Source of the DNA: Alcaligenaceae bacterium
GTDB taxonomy: Bacteria; Pseudomonadota; Gammaproteobacteria; Burkholderiales; Burkholderiaceae_B
Length of the DNA stretch: 48,065 nt
NCBI GenBank assembly: GCA_013416405.1
Contig: JACCET010000014.1
Span: 1-48,065 of the forward strand
Direction: 5' to 3'
Part shown: in pieces, positions 41,110-48,065 of the stretch
Layout of the letters: the number at the start of each line of letters is the position of its first letter
How positions within the stretch are numbered: position 1 is the stretch's first letter
Made by a program: the position numbers and the translations under genes
Notes under the pieces: generated by a model
What the model was told of the DNA's origin: nothing
Seen by the model: the letters and a program-made list of their open reading frames with translations, nothing else
Database searches by the model: none

Positions 41110-42240
41110 ATGGCACATATCTTGAACACAAACTTCGGGCGCTTTGCGCTGGTGGCGGCTGCAGGCCTTATGCTGTCGGGCTGCACAGGCATGTATTTGG
41201 GGGCAACGTCTGACAACGATGTGCGCCAGCCCGAAATGAGCGAAGCCGATGTGCGGGCGCGGGCCGACATTCACACCATTACGCCAGAAACCGTGCACCG
41301 CTTGCTTAGCGAACAGCGTGCCGAGGCTGACATTGCCCTGGCGCGGCGCGATGCGGCGGAATTGCGCCCCAAAAGCGCAGCCTACAACTACAAGATTGCC
41401 CCCAACGATGTGCTGATGGTTACAGTGTGGAACCACCCGGAATTGAATAACCCGGCCGGGCAGCTAAGCAGTGATCTGGCGGGCCTGACGGTAAAGAGTG
41501 ATGGCTACTTCTTTTACCCCTATGCCGGCCGTGTCAGGGCGGCGGGCCGTACCACCTCCGACATTCGGCGCGAGCTGACCAACCGCCTTACGGACTACCT
41601 GACAGAACCCCAGGTGGACGTGTCGGTGTTGCAGTATCGCAGCCAGAAGGCTTTTGTGGTGGGCCAGGTGGACAAGCCCGGCCCCGTGCCCTTGACTGAC
41701 GAACCCCTGTATGTCACCACCTTGCTGACCCAGGTGGGCGGCCTGACCGAAAACGCGGACTTGTCCAGCGTGGTCTTGAATCGTGATGGCGTGGTGCGCA
41801 ATCTGGACTTGTATGCCTTGTATTACAAGGGTGATCTAAGTCAGAACGTGCTGCTGCAGGACGGCGATATATTGAATATACCCGAGCGCAATCAGGGCAA
41901 GATTTTTGTGCTGGGTGAAGTCATGAAACCCGAGGCGCGCATGCTGCCCTGGGGGCGCTACACCCTGGCCGATGCCCTGGGTGATTCGGGTGGCTTGAAT
42001 CCTATCACTTCCCGCGCCAGCCAGGTGTATGTGATGCGTGCGGTCGACTCGGGCCGGCCGGAAATCTGGCATTTGAACGCCAGCAGCCCGGCTGCGCTGA
42101 TGTTGGCCGACAGCTTTGTATTGCAGGCGCGCGATGTGGTGTTTGTGGACCCGGCCGCGGTTACGCGCTGGTCCCGTGTAATCAATCAGATTCTGCCTAC
42201 GGCCAGCTCGCTGTTTCAAGGCGTTAACGCCACTAATTAA
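41110..42240 (+). CDS. wza: Outer-membrane polysaccharide export lipoprotein (Wza)
   Basis: A 376-aa lipoprotein: the signal peptide ends in the lipobox LSGC (about residues 25-28). The poly_export domain begins near YKIAPNDVLMVTVWNHPEL, and soluble beta-grasp (SLBB) repeats follow (FVVGQVDKPGPV and FVLGEVMKPEARML). The C-terminal amphipathic helix (WSRVINQILPTASSLF) is the part that spans the outer membrane in Wza octamers. It forms the export channel together with Wzc. The gap to wzb is 19 bases. Confidence 0.95.
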   Translation: MAHILNTNFGRFALVAAAGLMLSGCTGMYLGATSDNDVRQPEMSEADVRARADIHTITPETVHRLLSEQRAEADIALARRDAAELRPKSAAYNYKIAPNDVLMVTVWNHPELNNPAGQLSSDLAGLTVKSDGYFFYPYAGRVRAAGRTTSDIRRELTNRLTDYLTEPQVDVSVLQYRSQKAFVVGQVDKPGPVPLTDEPLYVTTLLTQVGGLTENADLSSVVLNRDGVVRNLDLYALYYKGDLSQNVLLQDGDILNIPERNQGKIFVLGEVMKPEARMLPWGRYTLADALGDSGGLNPITSRASQVYVMRAVDSGRPEIWHLNASSPAALMLADSFVLQARDVVFVDPAAVTRWSRVINQILPTASSLFQGVNATN

Positions 42241-42272
42241 TGTACGCTGAATAATCAGGAATAAAAAACGCT

Positions 42273-44501
42273 ATGACGGTTGCGGATAAAGCGCTGCGGG
42301 ATAATGACGAACAGGAAATCAGCCTGGCTGAGCTGTTCAATGTGCTGTTGCAGAATGTGTGGTTGATAGTGATTACCTTCGCGGTCGTATTGGCCTTAGG
42401 GCTGGCGTATGCGATTCTGGCCACGCCGGTCTACAAGGCCGATGCCTTGATACAGGTCGAAGATCAGAAAAGCGGTGCCGGCCTTGCCGGTTTATCGCAA
42501 TTATCGGAAGCCTTTGGCGTGCAGCAAAGCAGTATCTCTGGCGAGATAGAAATTTTGCGCTCGCGCGAGGTGTTGCTGAAAGCCATAGAGACCACGGGCG
42601 CTGCGGTAAATATACAGGTTGATAATCACTTTCCACTCATAGGTTCCTGGATGGCGCGCCGCCACGAGGCCAATTCGGCTGAACTGGCTGAACCCTTATG
42701 GGGTTTAAGCAGCTATGCCTGGGGCGGCGAGCGCCTGGAATTGGCTGAATTAGCTTTGCCGCGCCGTGCCTGGGGCAATGATTTCTATCTGGAAGTGACT
42801 GCCGACGGCTTCAGCCTGATGGACGAAGACGATGAGGTTTTGCTGCAAGATGCACGCCTGGGCCAGCGCCTGAGCTTTACTATTGCCGGCGAGAATGCCT
42901 ACCTGGCGGTCAAGTCACTGACAGGCCGTGTGGGCACGCGTTTCCTGGTACAACAGGCCTCGCCCATATTGCTGTTTGAAAACCTGCGAGCCGGCCTGCA
43001 GGTGTCGGAAGCCGGCAAGCAAAGCCAGGTGATACGCCTGGGTTTTGAAAGCACCGACCGGCAGTTTGCCGCCGACTTTGTCAATGCGGTGGCGCGCGCC
43101 TACCTGGAGCAGAACGTGGAGCGCCGCAGCGCCGAAGCCCGCACCAGCCTGGCCTTTCTGGAAAAGCAGTTGCCGGAACTGAAGCAAAATGTAGAGCAAA
43201 AAGAGGAAGAGCTGACTCACTTTCGCACGGACAGCGGCACGATCAGTATTCCCGAGGAAACTCAGGGCTTGCTGGAGCAGGCGATAGCGCTGGAAAACCG
43301 AAGGTTGGAGCTGCAATTGAAGCGCGACGAATTGCGTGAGCGCTACAAGCCCGAACACCCCATGTTGAAGGCCATTACCCAGCAATTGGCGGCCGTGCAG
43401 AATGCGAGCGCCGAGTTGGGCCTGAACATAGACAAGTTGCCCGAAGCCCAGCGTGATCTGCTGCGTTTGCAACGCGATGCCGAGGTCAATACCCAGTTGT
43501 ATATTTCCTTGCTGAACAATGCGCAGGAACTACGCGTGGCCGAAGCGGGCACCATAGGCAATGTGCGCATCATAGACTTTGCCGTGCTGGCTGAAAGGCC
43601 GGTCAAGCCCAAGCGGGCTATGATTGTTGTGATGGCAGCCTTATTGGGCCTGATGCTGGGTGTAATAGGGGCATTTTTGTGCCGTTTCCTGCGCCCTTCG
43701 GTCCAACGCGCCGAACAGATAGAGCAGCGCCTGGGGCTAAGCACTTACGTCAGCGTACCCGAATCCGAAGTGCAGAAAGGTTTCCGCATAGCCTTGCCGG
43801 GGCGGCGCAATGGCAAGAATAACAAGCATGTGCTGGCCATTGCCAATCCGGACGACCCGGCGGTGGAAAGCTTGCGTTCGCTGCGTACCGGTCTATCGTT
43901 TGCCATGATGGGCACCAAGGGCAAGGCCATCGCCATTACCGGCGCCACGGCCGGGGTGGGCAAAAGCTTTGTTTCAGCCAATTTGGCGGCGGTACTGGCC
44001 TCGGCCGGACAGCGCGTGGTGTTGCTGGACGTTGACCTACGCCGGGGCCGGCTGCACGAATACTTTGGCTATGAACGCAAGCGCAAGGGTTTGTCGGATG
44101 TGCTTTCAGGCGGCATATCGCTGTCTGATGCACTGGTCAAGGTCAACGATGGCTTGACAGTCTTGCCGGCCGGCACGGTGCCGCCCAACCCGGGCGAGCT
44201 GCTGCTGGGGTCGGGGCTGGAGCAAATTTTGAAGCAGCTGGAAGCCGACTTCGACCTGGTCATTGCCGATACGGCACCGCTGCTGCCGGTGGCCGATACC
44301 CTGGCGCTGATGCGCCATATGGATGCCGCCTTCATGGTCGTGCGCGCCGAGCACAGCACCTTGGCGGAAATTCGCGATGCCGTGGCCAAGCTGCGCAATG
44401 CGGGCGTGGATACCCCCTTGAAGGGCGTTATCTTCAACGGCGTGCGGCGCTATCGCCTGGGCTATGGCGCTTCCTATCAATACTATTATTCGTATAAATA
44501 A
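42273..44501 (+). CDS. wzc: Polysaccharide co-polymerase and tyrosine autokinase (Wzc)
   Basis: A 742-aa inner-membrane protein. An N-terminal Wzz domain begins with a membrane helix (about 30-50), followed by a long periplasmic region with coiled coil (about 270-410), a second membrane helix (about 450-470) and a cytoplasmic BY-kinase with Walker A GATAGVGKSF, Walker A' LLDVDLRRG and Walker B VIADTAP. The C-terminus is the expected tyrosine cluster (YRLGYGASYQYYYSYK), the autophosphorylation site removed by Wzb. It sets chain length and couples synthesis to export through Wza. Confidence 0.95.
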   Translation: MTVADKALRDNDEQEISLAELFNVLLQNVWLIVITFAVVLALGLAYAILATPVYKADALIQVEDQKSGAGLAGLSQLSEAFGVQQSSISGEIEILRSREVLLKAIETTGAAVNIQVDNHFPLIGSWMARRHEANSAELAEPLWGLSSYAWGGERLELAELALPRRAWGNDFYLEVTADGFSLMDEDDEVLLQDARLGQRLSFTIAGENAYLAVKSLTGRVGTRFLVQQASPILLFENLRAGLQVSEAGKQSQVIRLGFESTDRQFAADFVNAVARAYLEQNVERRSAEARTSLAFLEKQLPELKQNVEQKEEELTHFRTDSGTISIPEETQGLLEQAIALENRRLELQLKRDELRERYKPEHPMLKAITQQLAAVQNASAELGLNIDKLPEAQRDLLRLQRDAEVNTQLYISLLNNAQELRVAEAGTIGNVRIIDFAVLAERPVKPKRAMIVVMAALLGLMLGVIGAFLCRFLRPSVQRAEQIEQRLGLSTYVSVPESEVQKGFRIALPGRRNGKNNKHVLAIANPDDPAVESLRSLRTGLSFAMMGTKGKAIAITGATAGVGKSFVSANLAAVLASAGQRVVLLDVDLRRGRLHEYFGYERKRKGLSDVLSGGISLSDALVKVNDGLTVLPAGTVPPNPGELLLGSGLEQILKQLEADFDLVIADTAPLLPVADTLALMRHMDAAFMVVRAEHSTLAEIRDAVAKLRNAGVDTPLKGVIFNGVRRYRLGYGASYQYYYSYK

Positions 44502-44515
44502 GCAGAAAACCGGCA

Positions 44516-45694
44516 ATGTTGAATACTCCATTTTCCCCCTGGCCGTCGTTTACCGCGCAAGAAGCCGATGCCGCGCGTGATGTCATACTTTCGAATAAGG
44601 TGAATTACTGGACGGGGCAGGAATGCCGCCAGTTTGAAAAAGAATTTGCGGCATGGTCGGGCACGCAATACGCCGTGGCACTGGCCAATGGCACGCTGGC
44701 CCTGGATGCCGCCCTGCAGGCTCTGGGCCTGGGCGCCGGCGACGAGGTTGTGGTTACGCCGCGCACCTTCCTGGCCTCGGTATCCAGTATCGTCAATGCC
44801 GGTGCCGTGCCTGTCTTCGCCGAGGTCGATCGCGATACCCAGAATATTACGGCGCAAACCATAGCGGCTGTGCTGACGCCCCGCACGCGGGCCGTTATCT
44901 GCGTGCACTTGGCGGGCTGGCCTTGCGATATGGACCCCATCATGGCGCTGGCCACTGAGCATAATCTGTTCGTGATCGAGGATTGCGCCCAGGCCCACGG
45001 GGCACGCTACAAGGGCCACCCGGTGGGCTCCATCGGCCATGTGGGTGCCTGGTCTTTCTGCCAGGACAAGATCATGACCACCGGCGGCGAAGGCGGCATG
45101 GTCACCACCAACGATAGACAGCTGTGGTCCAGGATGTGGTCGTATAAAGACCATGGCAAAAGCTGGGAAGCCGTCTACGAGCGTGATCATGCGCCGGGCT
45201 TTCGCTGGCTGCATGAAAGCTTTGGCACCAACTGGCGCATGCTGGAAGTGCAGGGTGCAATAGGGCGTATTCAATTGGGCCGCATGCCGCAGTGGCAGGC
45301 CAAGCGCCAGGGCCATGCCCAGCGTATCTGGGACACGGCATCCGGCCTGGGGGGCTTGCGCGTGCCCGTGGTGCCCGCCGATATCCGGCATGCCGCCTAT
45401 AAATGCTATGTGTTCGTTGAACCCGATCAACTGAAGCCAGGCTGGGATCGCGATCGCATCCTGGGTGAAATCGGCGCGCAGGGCGTGCCGTGCTTTTCGG
45501 GATCGTGCTCTGAAGTCTATTTGGAAAAAGCCTTTGACGGCACCGGCTGGCGCCCTGAACAGCATTTGCCGGTTGCGCGTGAATTGGGGGCTACATCCAT
45601 GATGTTTTTGGTGCACCCAACACTGACCGAAGCCGAAATTGAAAAGACCTGCAAAGTGTTGGCCGATGTAATGAAACTTGCCGCAATGCAGTGA
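44516..45694 (+). CDS. DegT/DnrJ/EryC1/StrS aminotransferase (PglE-like)
   Basis: A 392-aa PLP-dependent sugar aminotransferase. The PLP-binding lysine lies in SFCQDKIMTTGGEGGM, with the family's DCAQAHGA upstream. It would aminate the 4-keto sugar made by the WbpM/PglF-like dehydratase encoded next, giving a UDP-4-amino sugar for the PglD-like acetyltransferase. It begins 14 bases after wzc. Members of the family also make perosamine or other amino sugars, so the exact product is inferred from context. Confidence 0.9.
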   Translation: MLNTPFSPWPSFTAQEADAARDVILSNKVNYWTGQECRQFEKEFAAWSGTQYAVALANGTLALDAALQALGLGAGDEVVVTPRTFLASVSSIVNAGAVPVFAEVDRDTQNITAQTIAAVLTPRTRAVICVHLAGWPCDMDPIMALATEHNLFVIEDCAQAHGARYKGHPVGSIGHVGAWSFCQDKIMTTGGEGGMVTTNDRQLWSRMWSYKDHGKSWEAVYERDHAPGFRWLHESFGTNWRMLEVQGAIGRIQLGRMPQWQAKRQGHAQRIWDTASGLGGLRVPVVPADIRHAAYKCYVFVEPDQLKPGWDRDRILGEIGAQGVPCFSGSCSEVYLEKAFDGTGWRPEQHLPVARELGATSMMFLVHPTLTEAEIEKTCKVLADVMKLAAMQ

Positions 45695-45730
45695 AAGTTT
45701 TCCTGCGTGTAAAGATATCAAGGAAGAAGA

Positions 45731-47803
45731 ATGTCTGAAGATATCCAACTCCAAGTAGTAACCGTGCGCGAGCGCCTGCTGGCGCTGCCGCGCGAGCAAA
45801 AGCGCGTGCTGCAGATGGTGGTTGATCTGGTCCTGATCTGGTTGGCCCTGTGGCTGGCCTTTTACATACGGCTGGATGACGTGTCCAAGGTAGAGCCTTT
45901 CAGCGGCCATGCCTGGCTGTTCATGCTGGCGCCCTTCGTCAGCCTGCCCATATTCACACGCTACGGCTTGTACCGGGCCGTGATGCGCTACATTGGCAAT
46001 CAGGCCCTGGTGGCCATAGGCCGGGCCGTCACGCTTTCCACCATGCTGTTGGGGCTGGCCGTGTATCTGTATGGCGAACCCCCCGCCGTCGTGCCCCGTT
46101 CCACGCTGATTATCTATTGGCTGCTTTGCCTGTTCCTGGTCGGCGGCCTGCGGATCTTGATGCGTAGATACTTCAACCTTGAGAGCATCAATCTGCTGGC
46201 CTTGCCTTTGGCTTCCAATCAGCGCAAGCAGGCTGATGCCGATGCAAGGCCGCTGGTGCTGATCTACGGCGCGGGCGCGGCGGGTAATCAACTGCTGAGT
46301 GCATTGCGCCTGGGCCGGGAAATGCTCCCGGTGGGGTTTATTGACGACAGCCCCTCGCTGGCGGGGCGTGTCATGGCGGGCTTGACGATTTATTCACCTG
46401 AAAAGATCGAATACGCCATCAAGGATACGGGCGCTCAGGAAGTCTTACTGGCCATTCCATCGTCGTCGCGCGCGCGCCGCAATGAAATCATTGAAATGCT
46501 GGCCGAATATTCTGTACAGGTGCGTACCGTGCCGGGTTTCATGGATCTGGCCAGTGGCCGCGTGCAGGTCGAAGACCTGCGCCATGTGGACATAGACGAC
46601 CTGCTGGGGCGCGATAGCGTCAAACCCAACATGGGCCTGTTCGAACGCTGCATACGCGATCAAGTGGTCATGGTGACCGGCGCGGGCGGCTCGATAGGGT
46701 CCGAGCTATGCCGCCAGATTGTGCGCACCTCGCCACGCATATTGCTGCTGTTCGAGCATTCCGAATTCAGCCTGTACAGCATTCACCAGGAGCTGGCGAA
46801 CTTTGTGCGCAACGAAGGCCTGGACCTGCGCGTGATTCCCGTCATGGGCTCCATACGCAACCAGGGGCGGCTGTACGAAGTCATGTCCAGCTGGAAGGTC
46901 GACACCGTTTATCACGCCGCGGCCTACAAACATGTGCCCATGGTCGAGCGCAATATTGCCGAAGGTATATTGAACAACACCTTCGGCACCCTGTATTCAG
47001 CGCAATCGGCGCTGCGCGCAGGCGTCAAGAACTTCGTGCTGATCTCCACCGACAAGGCTGTGCGCCCCACCAATATCATGGGCGGCACCAAACGCCTGGC
47101 CGAGCTGGTGCTGCAAGCCCTGGCCGTGGAAGTGGCACCACGCTTGTACGGCAGCCAGGACGGCGAACCCATTCCCAACCGCACCCGTTTCACCATGGTG
47201 CGCTTTGGCAACGTGCTGGGCTCGTCCGGGTCCGTCATTCCCCTGTTCCGCGAACAAATTCGCCGCGGCGGCCCGGTTACCGTGACCCACCGCGACATCA
47301 CCCGCTACTTCATGACCATACCCGAAGCCGCCCAACTGGTGATACAGGCCGGCTCCATGGGAGAGGGCGGCGACGTCTTCGTGCTGGACATGGGCGAACC
47401 GGTAAAAATAGCCGAACTGGCCGAGAAAATGGTACTGCTGTCGGGCCTGAGCGTATGCAATGAACAGAATGTCGACGGCGACATCGCCATTGAATACACC
47501 GGCCTGCGCCCGGGCGAAAAGCTATACGAAGAGCTGCTGATAGGCGATAACGTTACGCGCACCGAACACCCCATGATCATGCGCGCCAACGAAAAACGCC
47601 TGGGCTGGGAAGCGTTGAAGCTGGCCTTTGACACCTTGTATTTGGCCGTCAAAGACGATGATTATCCCAAAGTGCGGGATCTGTTCCTGCAGCTGGTGGA
47701 TGGGTTCAAACCCGACGAAGATATTGTGGACTGGATACATCTGCAAAGGACGGAGCAGGGCGGAGTGCGGCAGGATCAGACCGGGCCGGCGGTGCTGAGT
47801 TGA
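45731..47803 (+). CDS. Membrane-bound UDP-GlcNAc 4,6-dehydratase (WbpM/PglF/CapD type)
   Basis: A 690-aa protein with four N-terminal membrane helices (about 25-150), a first nucleotide-binding region (about 175-290, YGAGAAGNQLL) and a C-terminal SDR domain with VTGAGGSIGSELCRQ and STDKAVRPTNIMGGTK, where Met replaces the usual Tyr of YxxxK, as in WbpM/PglF. It removes water from UDP-GlcNAc to give UDP-4-keto-6-deoxy-GlcNAc, entry to bacillosamine or FucNAc-type sugars. It is the last gene of the locus; AAGGAAG seven bases before the ATG is a good ribosome site. Confidence 0.93.
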   Translation: MSEDIQLQVVTVRERLLALPREQKRVLQMVVDLVLIWLALWLAFYIRLDDVSKVEPFSGHAWLFMLAPFVSLPIFTRYGLYRAVMRYIGNQALVAIGRAVTLSTMLLGLAVYLYGEPPAVVPRSTLIIYWLLCLFLVGGLRILMRRYFNLESINLLALPLASNQRKQADADARPLVLIYGAGAAGNQLLSALRLGREMLPVGFIDDSPSLAGRVMAGLTIYSPEKIEYAIKDTGAQEVLLAIPSSSRARRNEIIEMLAEYSVQVRTVPGFMDLASGRVQVEDLRHVDIDDLLGRDSVKPNMGLFERCIRDQVVMVTGAGGSIGSELCRQIVRTSPRILLLFEHSEFSLYSIHQELANFVRNEGLDLRVIPVMGSIRNQGRLYEVMSSWKVDTVYHAAAYKHVPMVERNIAEGILNNTFGTLYSAQSALRAGVKNFVLISTDKAVRPTNIMGGTKRLAELVLQALAVEVAPRLYGSQDGEPIPNRTRFTMVRFGNVLGSSGSVIPLFREQIRRGGPVTVTHRDITRYFMTIPEAAQLVIQAGSMGEGGDVFVLDMGEPVKIAELAEKMVLLSGLSVCNEQNVDGDIAIEYTGLRPGEKLYEELLIGDNVTRTEHPMIMRANEKRLGWEALKLAFDTLYLAVKDDDYPKVRDLFLQLVDGFKPDEDIVDWIHLQRTEQGGVRQDQTGPAVLS

Positions 47804-47809
47804 GTGGCA

Positions 47810-47939
47810 TCAAGCACGCGTGTGTAAGCCCTCTTTGATATCCCAAGGTGTGTGAGGAATAAACTTGGATTCGATCCATTGCTTGAAGGCCACTACCGTC
47901 GCAGCCGGAAATTTGGCCGATGCTCTAACCAGATAGATC
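47810..47939 (-). pseudogene. LysR-family regulator, C-terminal remnant
   Basis: About 42 codons on the minus strand (IYLVRASAKFPAATVVAF, then KQWIESKF, ending with TGA at 47810) resemble the last part of the effector domain of LysR-type regulators. The frame meets an IS66-family terminus at 47940, so the gene was interrupted by the insertion; the rest lies beyond the element, outside the window. The assignment is by pattern and is tentative. Confidence 0.4.
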
Positions 47940-47966
47940 GTAAGCGTACGGGCATCCCACATTGAC

Positions 47967-47986
47967 ACGGCCGCGTTAGCGGCCGT
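47967..47986. repeat. Perfect hairpin inside the IS66 end
   Basis: ACGGCCGC (47967-47974) and GCGGCCGT (47979-47986) form an 8-bp stem with a 4-base loop. On the plus strand it is followed by TGGCTTTT, which would make it a weak terminator shielding the IS from transcription coming out of the polysaccharide locus. Confidence 0.5.
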
Positions 47987-47992
47987 TGGCTT

Positions 47993-48065
47993 TTAGCGGG
48001 TAGTTTGTGGCGTCCAGTTGTGTGGCAACAATTCGCCGATCCGATTGGCTGGCTGTGTGGGCAAG
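47993..48065 (-). CDS. IS66 transposase (TnpC), C-terminal fragment
   Basis: The last 23 codons read LPTQPANRIGELLPHNW and a short tail, ending in TAA at 47993. A tail of the form xNRIxELLPHxW is the usual end of IS66 TnpC transposases, and it sits just inside the IS66-type terminus as expected. The rest lies outside the window. Confidence 0.55.
   Translation of the reverse strand, partial: LPTQPANRIGELLPHNWTPQTTR

Larger units (their letters stand above)
47940..48065 (-). mobile_element. IS66-family insertion sequence, end (partial)
   Basis: GTAAGCG at 47940-47946 is the IS66-type terminal sequence. Inside it lie a perfect 8-bp hairpin and then the last codons of a transposase. The element extends beyond the window. 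Its terminal repeat agrees with the one at the left edge of the window for only the first seven bases, so they are probably two different IS66-family elements. Confidence 0.6.

Noticed and set aside
44486-46291. 601-codon minus-strand frame
   Set aside because: Antisense to the aminotransferase and dehydratase genes; rich in His, Gln and Gly as expected of a mirror frame in GC-rich DNA.
1-48065. CRISPR array
   Set aside because: No regularly spaced direct repeats with unique spacers were seen; the IscB locus is a guide-RNA system without an array.

Overview
The window reads as a chromosomal segment of a betaproteobacterium, most likely Burkholderiales/Alcaligenaceae. This is inferred from the generally high GC, codon use and gene types; no rRNA is present to confirm it. 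A type I BREX phage-defence island lies on the left and a large Wzy-type surface-polysaccharide locus on the right. Between them are a tRNA, housekeeping genes, two decayed toxin-antitoxin modules and a solo IscB element with its guide RNA.

Region 1 (1-16416), accessory island. At the left edge an IS66-family end (terminal GTAAGCG at 118-124) abuts the tail of a minus-strand BREX operon. In transcription order the operon is: small HTH protein, brxA, brxB, brxC, pglX methyltransferase half, an AlbA_2/RecG-like ATP-binding protein, pglX specificity half, pglZ, brxL. It departs from the textbook system in two ways. PglX is cut at the junction between methyltransferase and target-recognition domain, with a whole AlbA_2 gene translationally wedged between the halves. 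BrxL ends in a domain that looks like the C-terminal PLD-like domain of MITD1 (MIT_C) instead of a Lon-type protease domain. A radC-like gene, a possible small ORF, hairpins and integrase-arm-like repeats lead to the 3' end of tRNA-Thr(CGT), a classical island insertion point, although no integrase gene is present.

Region 2 (16417-23608), backbone with small insertions. It contains tRNA-Thr, a MAPEG protein, a phd/yoeB remnant, a higBA remnant with an intact antitoxin, and galE. Next is an ISC-type element carrying iscB and its omega RNA between galE and an AI-2E-family permease gene; the predicted guide is drawn from the 3' end of that permease gene. A second AI-2E-family permease and a beta-carbonic anhydrase follow.

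Region 3 (23609-47803), polysaccharide locus, all plus strand. WecB and WecC make UDP-ManNAcA. An AT-rich central block holds polymerase, flippase, acyltransferase and a CapK-like enzyme. Then come a bi-domain oxidoreductase, a heparinase-fold protein, a GT4 glycosyltransferase, and a PglC-like phosphoglycosyl transferase with a PglD-like acetyltransferase. The envelope block is YjbE-like, YjbH-like, a secreted MORN protein, Wzb, Wza and Wzc. The locus ends with a PglE-like aminotransferase and a PglF/WbpM-like dehydratase. Together the Pgl-like enzymes suggest that the first sugar on the lipid carrier is di-N-acetylbacillosamine or a close relative. A 19-bp palindrome upstream of wecB is a candidate operator.

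Region 4 (47804-48065): the C-terminal scrap of a LysR-type regulator interrupted by another IS66-family element, of which the end and the last codons of the transposase are visible.
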